The notes under the pieces: generated by a model
What the model was told of the DNA's origin: nothing
Seen by the model: only the letters and a program-made list of their open reading frames with translations
Database searches by the model: none
Assembly: GCF_013410665.1 (NCBI RefSeq)
Contig: NZ_JACCFM010000001.1
Coordinates: 3,038,001-3,102,000, forward strand
DNA: 64,000 nt
DNA from: Leifsonia psychrotolerans
Lineage (GTDB): Bacteria > Actinomycetota > Actinomycetes > Actinomycetales > Microbacteriaceae
Direction of reading: 5' to 3'
Position numbers and translations under genes: made by a program
Part shown: positions 52,329-61,501 of the stretch, piece after piece
Position numbering within the stretch: position 1 is the stretch's first letter
Layout: the number at the start of each line of letters is the position of its first letter

Positions 52329-53531
52329 ATGGACGCGATGCCCCGAGATCTCATTTCTGCAGAGGAATATTCTTCCAGAATCACAGCCCTGCGCTCGCGC
52401 CTCTCTGAAAGCGGGCAGGATGCCGCACTCGTGTGGGGTCGCGGGGGTGGATCTGTTGATCGTTACGCCGACGTGCGCTACCTCACCGGCTACTACCCGG
52501 TGTTCCCAACGATCCGGGACCTTGACGGCGTGTGGAGTGACCGCGGTCTCTGCGCGGTGCTTGTCACAGCCACCGACGTCGTGCTGTTCTCCGACGAGGA
52601 AGGCGCCGAAAATGCCGCATTCGGGATCACTGAATCGGTGTTTCGCCACGGCGTCGGCCCACGCACACTGGTGAGCGATATCGCTGCAGCGCTGGCCTCC
52701 CGGCCCGCTGTGCGCTCGCTCGTTCTTGTCGCCACCGATGCCATGTCGGGTAAGCATGCGCTGCACCTCGCGGTCGAGCCTGCCTACGCGGCCCTGGCCG
52801 TGAGCGAAGACAACGCCATCGTCGAGTCGTTGCGTCTGCGCAAGTCCGCGGCCGAGATCGCGTTGCTGCGTGCGGCTGCGGCGATCGCCGACGAGGCGCT
52901 GGAAGCCGGTTTCGCCCGGATCAGGCCCGGTGCCCGCGAGGCAGAAGTCGTAGCGGCCATGGCCGAAGTCGTCACGCGCCGCGAGGCCGTGCTGGCAAAC
53001 GCCTTCGTGTACACCTTCCAGGCGGCCGGGGATTGTGAAGACAACCGCCTCCCCATTCACAGCACGCGTGAATTCGTCGAGGGTGACCTGTTCACCGTCG
53101 ATATCAGCGGCAGTTTCGCCGGGTACTTCTTTGACTTGGCGCGCAGCGTCGTCGTGGGCGGGCTCCCGACCGCCGATCAGGACAACGCATACCGGCTCGC
53201 CCGCGACACGGTGGATGCCGTCGTTGCGGCCTTACGTCCGGGCGTCGTGCTCGGCGACGCCGCGCTGGCCGGGTCAGCCCTGCTGCGCGCTGCCGGCGTC
53301 GATCCCGAGAAGGCCGAGTTCGCCGCGCGAGGTCACGGCCTGGGACTCGGCTTCGAGGCGCCGTGGATTCGCGACGAATCGGCACTCGTGCTGGAGGCCG
53401 GCATGGTCGTGTCGGTCGAGCAGTTCTGCTTCGTCGGCGACACCGGGGCGACCTACGAACGCAACCTCGTCATCACGCCGGACGGGGTCGAAGACCTCGT
53501 CGCGGTGCGCGATTTCTGGCGCGCCTCCTAA
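52329..53531 (+). CDS. M24-family metallopeptidase (Xaa-Pro dipeptidase type)
   Basis: 400 aa. N-terminal creatinase-like domain ('YADVRYLTGYYPVFPTIRD') and C-terminal pita-bread fold. Metal ligands: 'FTVDISGSF', 'YFFDLARSV', 'ARGHGLGLGF', 'VVSVEQFCF', 'TYERNLVI' (D, D, H, E, E). I prefer ATG 52329 ('aaggaag' just upstream); the open frame extends to GTG 52275, which would put the start on top of the candidate operator. First gene of the peptide-use operon; cleaves short peptides in the cytosol (inference). Confidence 0.87.
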   Translation: MDAMPRDLISAEEYSSRITALRSRLSESGQDAALVWGRGGGSVDRYADVRYLTGYYPVFPTIRDLDGVWSDRGLCAVLVTATDVVLFSDEEGAENAAFGITESVFRHGVGPRTLVSDIAAALASRPAVRSLVLVATDAMSGKHALHLAVEPAYAALAVSEDNAIVESLRLRKSAAEIALLRAAAAIADEALEAGFARIRPGAREAEVVAAMAEVVTRREAVLANAFVYTFQAAGDCEDNRLPIHSTREFVEGDLFTVDISGSFAGYFFDLARSVVVGGLPTADQDNAYRLARDTVDAVVAALRPGVVLGDAALAGSALLRAAGVDPEKAEFAARGHGLGLGFEAPWIRDESALVLEAGMVVSVEQFCFVGDTGATYERNLVITPDGVEDLVAVRDFWRAS

Positions 53532-53668
53532 GCCGCCTCTCGACAGAACCCGCAGCACCGCAGCACCGCTGCATCTGCTGAACCCGCAGCACCCGCACCA
53601 TTCCTCCCCGTCCCTCCCCGTCCCGCAGGACCTTCCGAACACCGTACCAACACGAGAGGAACATTCCC

Positions 53669-55315
53669 ATGAAACGATCACGCGCAGCACGTCTTGCCGT
53701 GGCCGGACTGGTCGTCCCCGCGCTTTTCCTCACCGGATGCTCCGGTGCACCCCGGCCCAACTCCGCCGAATCCGCCGTTGACATCCCCCGCGGACTGGCA
53801 ACGACGCCAGCCGGTCAGGGAGAGGTCGACACGGTGAAATGGAACATTGAGACCGGCGAACCGACCTCGCTCGACTGGATTTACGCCTACGACGACTCGA
53901 GCAACCTTGCTCTGGCGAACATGTGCGAGGGGCTGATTCGTCAGAACGAAGATCTGAGCCTCAGTCCGGCCCTGGCCGAGAAGATCGACCACCCCGACGC
54001 GCTGACGACGGTGTTCACGCTTCGCCAAGGCGTCACATTCTGGGACGGCACTCCCCTCACCACCGACGACGTGGCTTTCAGTCTCAACCGCCATCTCGAG
54101 GTCGATGCCGGCTCGTACTGGGGTGTTCCGTTCTATGACAATGTCGAGTCGATCACTGCTTCCTCGGCCACCGACGTCACCGTGCGATTCAGCCAGCCCG
54201 ACTCATTGTTCGAGCGGATGCTCGGCACCGCGGCCGGGGTGATCGGCAGCAAGGCGTTCGTCGAGACGCAGGGCGAAGCCTACGGAACGGCACAAGGCGG
54301 CATCATGTGCACCGGCCCGTTCGCCTTCGACTCCTGGCGCTCCGGTACGAGCATCGCGATGACGAAGAACGAGAAGTATTGGGACCCGGAGCTGGTTCCG
54401 CTGGTGAAGCAGCTGACATTGAGCTTCGTGACCGACGAGACCACGATCACCAACAGCCTGGTCTCCGGTGACCTCGACGGCACGTACGCGACGCCGCTCT
54501 CGGCAACCGAGACGCTCGCCAAGTCCACGACGGGAACGCTCTCGCTCGGAATCTCGCAAGACTGGATGGCCATTCGACCAACCGAGAAGATCGGCCCGAT
54601 GCAGAATCTGGCCGTGCGCCAGGCGCTCAGCCTGCTGCTTGATCGGGACACCATCGCGAAGACCGTCTTCCGGGGAACAGCGACGGCATCGCTCACCCCG
54701 ATCCAGCCCGGCGCCTGGGGTTATGAAACGGATGCCTGGCAGGCCGCGTTCGACGCGCTTCCTGCCCCGGTGTTCGACGTGGCGGCCGCCACTAAGCTCA
54801 TCGCCGACAACGACCTGACCGGAACCAGCCTCACCATCGCGATGCCGGCCGACAGCGAGGCCGAGGCGAAGACCGCCGAGATTCTCGGTGCTGCGGCGAA
54901 GCAGGCCGGACTCGACCTGACCTTCACGACGATGCCGACGACATCCTTCACCGAGCTCTACTTCGACGAAGCGGCCCGCGCCGGCTTCGACGCCTTCTTC
55001 GTGCAGGAATACGGTGCCGGCGTCGGTGACCCCGTGGTGTCGATGAGCGAGTTCACGCCGCTCAGCGCCTACAACTACGGTGCATACGACGACCCGGTGC
55101 TCACCGACAGCGTGCGCCAGGCACTCAGTACCACCGACGATGCGGCACGCGCAGAACTGCTGATCAACGGTCAGAAGCGCCTGGTCGAGGACCTGCCGCT
55201 CATCACCATCGTGACGCCGGAACACCGGGTGTACATGAACGATCGGATCACCGGCGCAACGGCTTCTCGTGCGGCGCTCTACTACCCGTGGGCCGCGAAT
55301 ATCGGCACCCCGTAA
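53669..55315 (+). CDS. Peptide ABC transporter binding lipoprotein
   Basis: 548 aa SBP_bac_5 family. Lipobox 'PALFLTGC' ends a 24-residue signal peptide. Family signatures: 'TVKWNIETGEPTSLDWIYAY', 'SLSPALAEKIDHPD', 'TFWDGTPLTTDDVAFSLNRH', 'MCTGPFAFDSW', 'YWDPELVPLVKQL'. ATG 53669 with 'gagagga' upstream. Binds the oligopeptide or dipeptide for the following permeases. A strong hairpin follows the stop, before the first permease. Confidence 0.92.
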   Translation: MKRSRAARLAVAGLVVPALFLTGCSGAPRPNSAESAVDIPRGLATTPAGQGEVDTVKWNIETGEPTSLDWIYAYDDSSNLALANMCEGLIRQNEDLSLSPALAEKIDHPDALTTVFTLRQGVTFWDGTPLTTDDVAFSLNRHLEVDAGSYWGVPFYDNVESITASSATDVTVRFSQPDSLFERMLGTAAGVIGSKAFVETQGEAYGTAQGGIMCTGPFAFDSWRSGTSIAMTKNEKYWDPELVPLVKQLTLSFVTDETTITNSLVSGDLDGTYATPLSATETLAKSTTGTLSLGISQDWMAIRPTEKIGPMQNLAVRQALSLLLDRDTIAKTVFRGTATASLTPIQPGAWGYETDAWQAAFDALPAPVFDVAAATKLIADNDLTGTSLTIAMPADSEAEAKTAEILGAAAKQAGLDLTFTTMPTTSFTELYFDEAARAGFDAFFVQEYGAGVGDPVVSMSEFTPLSAYNYGAYDDPVLTDSVRQALSTTDDAARAELLINGQKRLVEDLPLITIVTPEHRVYMNDRITGATASRAALYYPWAANIGTP

Positions 55316-55329
55316 GGAAGGACGATCTC

Positions 55330-55356
55330 GGTGGGGCGGCGTGACGCCGCCCCACC
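55330..55356 (+). terminator. Intercistronic hairpin after the binding protein
   Basis: Perfect 12-bp GC stem (GGTGGGGCGGCG / CGCCGCCCCACC) with a 3-nt TGA loop, 14 bp after the stop and 12 bp before the permease ATG. No T-run. Likely a processing/stability element giving excess binding protein over permeases, or an attenuator. Confidence 0.75.
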
Positions 55357-55367
55357 CGGAGAGAACC

Positions 55368-56315
55368 ATGTTTCGATTCATCACCATCCGCCTCGCCGAA
55401 GGGGCAGCGACACTTCTGGCGTCGTCACTGCTCATCTTCGGGGCGCTGTTTCTCGCCCCCGGGGATCCCATCGCGATCCTCATCGGCAATCGCACGGTCA
55501 GTCCGGAGACCATCGTGGCGCTGCGCGAGCAGTACCACCTGGATGAGCCATTCCTGTTCCGCTGGATCGCCTGGCTGGGCGATGTGCTCACCGGCAACCT
55601 GGGCCAGTCGATCACCTACCGGGACGCCGTCTGGAACCTGATCGAGCCGCGCCTCGGCACGACCGCGCTGCTGCTCGGGATGAGCCTGGTCGTCATTGTC
55701 GTTGTCGGCGTCGGGCTGGGTGTGGTGTCGGCGCTCGGCGGCCGTCGCCTCGGCGACGTGCTGCTCGGCGTGACCTCGGTCGGCGTCGCAGTGCCGTCAT
55801 TCGTCGCCGCGCTGCTGTTGATCTCACTGTTCGCCGTCGGACTCGGCTGGTTCCCCACCTTCGGGGTCGGCGACGACCTCGGCAGTCGGATCTACCACCT
55901 GACCCTGCCCGTGATCGCCCTGACGATCTCGTCGGGTTCCTACGTGGTCAGGGTCACCCGCTCCGCCCTCCGGGAGGAAGCGCAGCGCGACCATGTGCAG
56001 ACCGCGATCGGTCGGGGTCTCCCCCGCGCGCGCACCATCTCCCACCACGTGGTCCGCAACGCCCTCACGCCGATCGCGACGGTCGTCGGCGTCACCCTGA
56101 CGAGCCTGGTCGTCGGCTCGATCGTGATTGAAAAGGCCTTCGCGCTCGACGGCATCGGAATGCTGTTGACCGAGACGGTGCTTCGAAAGGACTTTGCCGT
56201 GGTGCAGGCGATCACCCTGCTGCTGATCGCCTTCGTGGTGGTCGTGGCGCTCCTCGTCGACATTCTGCAGGTGACGGTTGATCCGCGTATGCGGGCGCGG
56301 GTGGTGAACCGATGA
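55368..56315 (+). CDS. Peptide ABC transporter permease, DppB type
   Basis: 315 aa, about six membrane segments. N-terminal 'FRFITIRLAEGAATLLASSL' and 'LAPGDPIAILIGNR' are typical of DppB; the EAA region 'EEAQRDHVQTAIGRGLPRAR' and 'NALTPIATVVGVTLTSLVVG' are clear. ATG 55368 has 'ggagaga' upstream. Overlaps the next permease by 4 bp (ATGA). Confidence 0.93.
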   Translation: MFRFITIRLAEGAATLLASSLLIFGALFLAPGDPIAILIGNRTVSPETIVALREQYHLDEPFLFRWIAWLGDVLTGNLGQSITYRDAVWNLIEPRLGTTALLLGMSLVVIVVVGVGLGVVSALGGRRLGDVLLGVTSVGVAVPSFVAALLLISLFAVGLGWFPTFGVGDDLGSRIYHLTLPVIALTISSGSYVVRVTRSALREEAQRDHVQTAIGRGLPRARTISHHVVRNALTPIATVVGVTLTSLVVGSIVIEKAFALDGIGMLLTETVLRKDFAVVQAITLLLIAFVVVVALLVDILQVTVDPRMRARVVNR

Positions 56316-57181
56316 CGACCACTCTTCTGCGCGCGCGGCCGGCCGGGCTGCCCGGTGTCCGCCGTCGGCGTGACATCCCGTTGATCGTTGCGATCAGCAT
56401 GCTCACCGTGTTCGTGGCGGCCGCGGCACTGGCTCCCCTGCTCACCCAGATTGATCCGACGGTGGCCGACTTCAACCGCACCTATCGGCCGATGGAGCCG
56501 GGCGCCATTCTCGGAACCGACAGCTCGGGTCGCGACATTTTCAGCCGCATCCTGTTCGGCGCACGCACCAGCCTCGTCGCCCCCGCGGTGATCGTGCTCG
56601 TCGCCGGCGTGCTGGGAACGACGATCGGAATCGTGTCCGCCGTCGTCGGCGGAGTGGTCGACCGGCTGCTCAGCCGCCTGCTCGACATCGGCTTCGCCTT
56701 CCCCGGCATGCTGCTGGCCATTCTTGCGGTCGCGATGTTCGGGGCGGGAATCACCCCGGTCGTTGTCGCGCTGGCCATCGCCTACGTGCCGTACATCGGC
56801 CGGATGGTGCGGAATGTCGCGGTCGGCGAGATGGTGCTGCCCTACATTGACGCGCTCCTCGGCGTCGGGCAGAGCCGCTGGCGCATCGCACTGTTCCACG
56901 TGTTGCCGGCCGTGCTGCCCACCGCGATGGCGCAGGTCGCCGTTTCGTACGGCTACGCCATGATCGACCTCGCCGCCATGTCGTTCCTCGGCATGGGGGT
57001 CCAGCCGCCGACAGCCGACTGGGGTCTGATGGTCTCCGAAGGCCAGCGCGGACTGCTGCAGGGCTTTTGGGAAGAATCCGCATTCGCCTGTGCCGCAATC
57101 ATCCTGTCGGTGTGCGCGGTGTCGCTCATTGGCGACCGGCTCGCCGACCGCGTCGGCAAGGTGAAGGAGATCCGGATATGA
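56312..57181 (+). CDS. Peptide ABC transporter permease, DppC type
   Basis: 289 aa with about six membrane segments. 'GTDSSGRDIFSRILFGARTS' is the DppC signature and 'VGQSRWRIALFHVLPAVLPT' the EAA-type loop; 'LSFLGMGVQPPTADWG' in variant form ('AAMSFLGMGV') ends the core. ATGA overlap on both sides, so translation is coupled from the DppB to the ATPase gene. Confidence 0.93.
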   Translation: MTTTLLRARPAGLPGVRRRRDIPLIVAISMLTVFVAAAALAPLLTQIDPTVADFNRTYRPMEPGAILGTDSSGRDIFSRILFGARTSLVAPAVIVLVAGVLGTTIGIVSAVVGGVVDRLLSRLLDIGFAFPGMLLAILAVAMFGAGITPVVVALAIAYVPYIGRMVRNVAVGEMVLPYIDALLGVGQSRWRIALFHVLPAVLPTAMAQVAVSYGYAMIDLAAMSFLGMGVQPPTADWGLMVSEGQRGLLQGFWEESAFACAAIILSVCAVSLIGDRLADRVGKVKEIRI

Positions 57182-58020
57182 GTCTTGTGACTGTGTCAAA
57201 CCTGACGCTGCGTACGGATGCCGGCGACGTGATCGTCTCTGGCATCGACCTCACCATCGGTCACGGCGAGATCGTCGGTGTGATCGGCGAGTCGGGATCC
57301 GGCAAGTCGATGACCCTCAAGGCGATCGCCGGGCTGCTGCCGACGGGCATCAACGCCAACGGGTCGATCGACTACGAAGGCACTGAACTGACCCGGCTCT
57401 CCCGCAGGGCCTACCGCAGTTTTCGGGATCGCGAACTCGGCATCGTCTACCAGGACCCGCGCGCCCACGTGAACCCCGTGCACACGGTCGGTGACTTTCT
57501 CACCGAGGCACTCCGCACGAACCGTCGGATGAGCAAGAAGGATGCCCTCGCGCGCATTTACGCACTCTGCGACGAGGTGGGGATCACCGACCCCGAGCAC
57601 CAGTTGCGGGCCTATCCGTACCAGTTTTCGGGCGGAATGCTGCAGCGCGCGGTGATCGCGGCAGCCCTGGCCACCGACCCGCGGCTGATTTTGGCCGACG
57701 AGCCGACGACGGCCCTCGACGTGACCCGTCAGGCCGAAGTCGCCGCACTGCTGCGCAGACAGGTGCGCGAGCGCGGTATCGGCATGATGTTCATCACCCA
57801 CGACCTTGAGTTGGCTGCGGCACTGTGCGACCGGGTTTACGTGATGTATCGCGGCGTCATCGTCGACGAGTTTCCGGCCGACCGAATTTACGAGTCGCGG
57901 CATCCGTACACCCAGGCACTGCTGAGCGCCCGGCCGAGCCTCGAGCGCGGTCAGGAGCGACTGGCCACGATCAGCGACGAGCTGCGGGCCGAAATCGATG
58001 AGGAGGTGGCCGGGCGATGA
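57178..58020 (+). CDS. Peptide ABC transporter ATPase, DppD type
   Basis: 280 aa. Walker A '[16 protein letters not shown]', Q-loop '[18 protein letters not shown]', signature '[17 protein letters not shown]', Walker B '[14 protein letters not shown]', H-loop '[12 protein letters not shown]'. A '[14 protein letters not shown]' C-terminal segment is typical of oligopeptide ATPases. The longer frame from 57067 overlaps the permease. ATGA overlap with the next ATPase; the two form the heterodimer. Confidence 0.94.
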   Translation: MSLVTVSNLTLRTDAGDVIVSGIDLTIGHGEIVGVIGESGSGKSMTLKAIAGLLPTGINANGSIDYEGTELTRLSRRAYRSFRDRELGIVYQDPRAHVNPVHTVGDFLTEALRTNRRMSKKDALARIYALCDEVGITDPEHQLRAYPYQFSGGMLQRAVIAAALATDPRLILADEPTTALDVTRQAEVAALLRRQVRERGIGMMFITHDLELAAALCDRVYVMYRGVIVDEFPADRIYESRHPYTQALLSARPSLERGQERLATISDELRAEIDEEVAGR

Positions 58021-58904
58021 CCGAGAATGACATGTTGATCGAGGTGCGCGACCTGCGCAAAGTGTTTCGGCGCGGCGGGCGCGACATTGTTGCGGTGCAC
58101 GGTGCAAGTTTCAGCATGGCCAGCGGGCGCAACCTCGGCATTGTCGGCGAGTCGGGTTCCGGCAAGTCCACCATTGCCCGGATGCTGATGGGCGTCGAGA
58201 AGGCGACGGCCGGCACCGTCTCGGTGTGCGGAGAGGACATGACGATTCCCGCGCGGTCGGCGGCGGCCAGGCGGCGGCGCGCCAAACTCACCCAGATGGT
58301 CTACCAGGACCCGTTTGGCTCGCTCGACTCCCGGCAGACCGTCGCGTCCTGTCTGCGCGAAGTGCTGCGCATCCACGGTGTCACGGCGGCGGCCGCTCGT
58401 GAAGCACGCATCGCCGAACTGTGCGACCTGGTTGGGTTGAGCGCGGTGCAGCGCGAGCGCACGCCGCGCGACCTGTCGGGTGGGCAACGCCAGCGTGTGG
58501 CCATCGCCCGGGCCCTCGCCGTGCAGCCAGAGATCATCGTGCTCGACGAGGCCGTCGCCGCGCTCGATATCTCGATTCAGGCGCAGATCCTCAATCTGCT
58601 CGCTGATGTGCAACGCGAGACGGGCACCAACTATGTGCTGATCTCCCACGATCTCGCGGTGGTCGGCCACCTCACCGACGATGTTGTTGTAATGCGTCAC
58701 GGGCGCATCGTCGAGCAGGGGGTGACGGCCGAGGTGCTCGGGAATCCGACCGACGAGTACACCCGCATCCTGCGCGACAGCGTCCCCTCATTGGACTGGC
58801 GTCAGCCTGGCGTACTGGAGGCCGTAGCCGAGCGGGTCGGGCCGCGCACGAATTTCGCAACCAGAAACATCTCGGTTCCATCGACGTTGGAGAGGACTCG
58901 TTGA
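58017..58904 (+). CDS. Peptide ABC transporter ATPase, DppF type
   Basis: 295 aa. Walker A '[17 protein letters not shown]', Q-loop 'QMVYQDPFGSLDSRQTV', signature 'DLSGGQRQRVAIARAL', Walker B 'IIVLDEAVAALDIS' (Glu then Ala rather than Pro-Thr), H-loop 'LISHDLAVVGHL'. Last transporter gene; overlaps the gamma-glutamyltransferase gene by 4 bp (TTGA). Confidence 0.94.
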   Translation: MTENDMLIEVRDLRKVFRRGGRDIVAVHGASFSMASGRNLGIVGESGSGKSTIARMLMGVEKATAGTVSVCGEDMTIPARSAAARRRRAKLTQMVYQDPFGSLDSRQTVASCLREVLRIHGVTAAAAREARIAELCDLVGLSAVQRERTPRDLSGGQRQRVAIARALAVQPEIIVLDEAVAALDISIQAQILNLLADVQRETGTNYVLISHDLAVVGHLTDDVVVMRHGRIVEQGVTAEVLGNPTDEYTRILRDSVPSLDWRQPGVLEAVAERVGPRTNFATRNISVPSTLERTR

Positions 58905-60523
58905 ACGCGATGTCGACAGCACACTCAACCCGTACCGCGCGCGGCGCCATCGCCACGTCGCACCACCTCGCTACCGAGGCCGGGGCCGCCGCGCTTGAGG
59001 TCGGCGGCAACGCGCTCGACGCCGCCCTGGCCGCGGCGGCAGCACTCTGTGTCGTCTACCCCAACAACGTGGCGCTCGGCGGCGACCTCGTGGCCCTCGT
59101 GCGCAAACCGGACGGCACCGTGGTCTTCATCAACGCGACGGGTCCCGCGCCGCGCGCCCAACAGCTGAAGGTGCTGCAGCAGCGCCATGGCACCGCACTG
59201 CCGACACGCGGCGTCGACGCGATCACCGTCCCCGGCGGGGTGCGCGGTTGGGAGTTGCTGCACGCGCTGGGCGCAACCCGCAGTTGGAGTGAGCACCTCG
59301 ATGCGGCGGTGCGGTACGCCGCCGACGGGGTTCCGACCGCTCGATCGGTGGCCGCGGCCATCGTCGACGAGCGCGCAGACCTCGAAACGGATGCCGGCTG
59401 CGCGGCAGTCTTCCTGCCTGGCGGCGAACCGCTGGCAGAAGGGTCGCCGCTCGTCCAGCCGGAGCTCGCCGCCTCCCTGCGCGGCATCCAAGCGGGTGGG
59501 CCAGACGAGTTCTACAGTGGCGCGCTGGCCGCGCGCTGGGTGGCCGGCATCCGGGCGCTCGGTTCGACCATCAGCCTCGACGACACGGCGTCGTACCGAT
59601 CAGAGTGCGGCGAGGCCATCGAGGCCGATTTCGGGCCGTACCGGGTGCTGACGAGTCCGCCGAACACTCAGGGCTTTTCGCTGCTGCGCACACTTCAGGC
59701 CGTGCAGGCGCAGGGCGTCGCCGACCCCCTCGGGGCGGATGCCGGTGTCACGGCGACCCTGTTCGCACGCAATAACGCCGTGCGCGACGAACTTCTCGCC
59801 GACCCGAGCCGCGGCGGGCTCAGCGGCCTCGAACTTATGGAGGCGAGCCCGCTGGGCGACAGCGAAGTGGCGTTAGCCGGTCGGCCGTCCGGCGACACCG
59901 TCGGACTCAGCACCATCAGCGCCGATGGCTGGGCTGTGTCGCTCGTGCAGTCGGTCTACTTCGGGTTCGGGGCCTGCGTGCTCGAACCGAGCACGGGCAT
60001 CCTGTTTCAGAACCGGGGAACCTCGTTTTCGCTCGAGGATGACTCCCCCAATGTCTTCGCGCCGGGCAAACGGCCACGGCACACGCTCATGCCCGTGCTT
60101 GTGCTGCGCGGCGACGAGCTGGCCTGGGTCGCTGCGACCATGGGCGGGCAGGCCCAGCCGCAGATTCACGCGCATCTTCTGTTACGCTCGCTCGCCGGAG
60201 CATCACCCGACGAAGCGACCACGGCGCCGCGCTGGGTGATCGGTGTGCAAGACGTCGGGGACACCCGGCTCACCGCAACCGTCGAAGCTGATGTGCCCGA
60301 AGCCGTGCGCAGCGCGATCGAGCAGGCCGGTTTCGCGATCAAAAGCGTGCCGCGCCACGACGAACTGCTGGGACACTCGAACCTGATTCGGGTTGACTCC
60401 GACGGATACACGGCAGCGAGTGACCCGCGCTCGGACGGCTCGGCGATCGTCGTCGGCGCCCGCGGATCCGCTGGTTCCAACAATGACGACGACAACAATG
60501 ACACTGACAACGACAACGGCTAG
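58901..60523 (+). CDS. ggt: Gamma-glutamyltransferase family protein
   Basis: 540 aa from TTG 58901 (ATG 58910 is a likely alternative). N-terminal 'GAIATSHHLATEAGAAALEV' and 'GGNALDAALAAAAALCVVYP' are family signatures. The nucleophile Thr of the small subunit is in 'GRPSGDTVGLSTISADG', and 'MGGQAQPQIHAHLLLR' follows. No signal peptide is seen, so it looks cytosolic, unlike many Ggt proteins. The end is an Asn/Asp run (NNDDDNNDTDNDNG) coded by a simple DNA repeat. In one operon with a peptide importer and peptidase, it probably splits imported gamma-glutamyl peptides. Confidence 0.87.
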   Translation: MNAMSTAHSTRTARGAIATSHHLATEAGAAALEVGGNALDAALAAAAALCVVYPNNVALGGDLVALVRKPDGTVVFINATGPAPRAQQLKVLQQRHGTALPTRGVDAITVPGGVRGWELLHALGATRSWSEHLDAAVRYAADGVPTARSVAAAIVDERADLETDAGCAAVFLPGGEPLAEGSPLVQPELAASLRGIQAGGPDEFYSGALAARWVAGIRALGSTISLDDTASYRSECGEAIEADFGPYRVLTSPPNTQGFSLLRTLQAVQAQGVADPLGADAGVTATLFARNNAVRDELLADPSRGGLSGLELMEASPLGDSEVALAGRPSGDTVGLSTISADGWAVSLVQSVYFGFGACVLEPSTGILFQNRGTSFSLEDDSPNVFAPGKRPRHTLMPVLVLRGDELAWVAATMGGQAQPQIHAHLLLRSLAGASPDEATTAPRWVIGVQDVGDTRLTATVEADVPEAVRSAIEQAGFAIKSVPRHDELLGHSNLIRVDSDGYTAASDPRSDGSAIVVGARGSAGSNNDDDNNDTDNDNG

Positions 60524-60529
60524 GCCGCG

Positions 60530-61393
60530 ATGAGCACTTCGAGCCCAGCCCGCGCCGACCGCGCAGCCCCCACCCCGACGACACGCACAGAAACAGAACT
60601 GATGACTAACCAGCACCGCCCGGGACTCCTCCCCCTCCTGATCATCGGCCTGCTGGGAGGTCTGATGTCCGGACTCTTCGGCATCGGCGGTGGCATCATG
60701 ATCGTGCCCGCCCTCGTGCTGCTTCTCGGCATGCCGCAGCGACTGGCCGCCGGCACCTCGGTCGCCGCCATCCTGCCCGCCGCGATCGTCGGCGCGACGA
60801 GCTATGCCGTCCAGGGGCATGTCGACTGGGTTGCGGCCGGGTTGCTCGCCGTCGGAGTCATCGGCGGCTCTCAGGTCGGCAGCATGCTGCTGGCCAAGCT
60901 GCCGATCAAGTTGCTGCAGTGGTTCTTCCTCTCGTTCCTGCTCGTGGTGATCGTGAGCCTCTGGTTCGTGGTTCCCGAGCGCGACAACGAGATCGGCATG
61001 ACCCTGCTCACCGGAATTCTGCTGGCAGTGACGGGTTTCGTGACCGGCATCCTCTCCGGGCTGCTGGGCGTCGGCGGGGGGATCATCGTGGTCCCGGTGC
61101 TGATGTTCTTCTTCGGTGCGAACGACCTGGTGGCCAAGGGCACTTCGCTGCTGATGATGATTCCCGGCTCGCTATCCGGCACACTTGCGAACTGGCGTCG
61201 CCGCAACGTCGACTTGCGCGCCGCGCTGATCGTCGGGCTGGCCGCGAGTGTGATGTCGCCGTTCGGCACGCTTATCGCCGTCCGGATCGATCCCTTCTGG
61301 TCCAACGTGATGTTCTCGATCCTGCTCGCGCTCATTTTCGCCCAGTACCTGCAGCGCAAAATCGTCGACCGCCGCTCAGGCTTGCGCGGGTAG
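60530..61393 (+). CDS. TauE/SafE-family membrane exporter
   Basis: 287 aa with about eight membrane segments. Twin motifs 'GGLMSGLFGIGGGIMIVPAL' and 'TGILSGLLGVGGGIIVVPVL' are diagnostic of the TauE/SafE (sulfite/organosulfonate) family. The first ~25 residues are Thr/Ala/Pro-rich, so ATG 60602 (MTNQHRPGLL) is a possible true start. It starts 6 bp after the ggt stop; a role exporting sulfur compounds from glutathione-like peptides is conceivable (inference). Confidence 0.88.
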   Translation: MSTSSPARADRAAPTPTTRTETELMTNQHRPGLLPLLIIGLLGGLMSGLFGIGGGIMIVPALVLLLGMPQRLAAGTSVAAILPAAIVGATSYAVQGHVDWVAAGLLAVGVIGGSQVGSMLLAKLPIKLLQWFFLSFLLVVIVSLWFVVPERDNEIGMTLLTGILLAVTGFVTGILSGLLGVGGGIIVVPVLMFFFGANDLVAKGTSLLMMIPGSLSGTLANWRRRNVDLRAALIVGLAASVMSPFGTLIAVRIDPFWSNVMFSILLALIFAQYLQRKIVDRRSGLRG

Positions 61394-61501
61394 CAGGCGC
61401 GGGGCACACCTCGCTTTCGGTGGCGAGGCGTGCCAGGGTCAACCGTGACGGCCGGATGCGCCGCACGGCGACCCGGACACCCGCGCGGAAGGTGGATTCT
61501 G

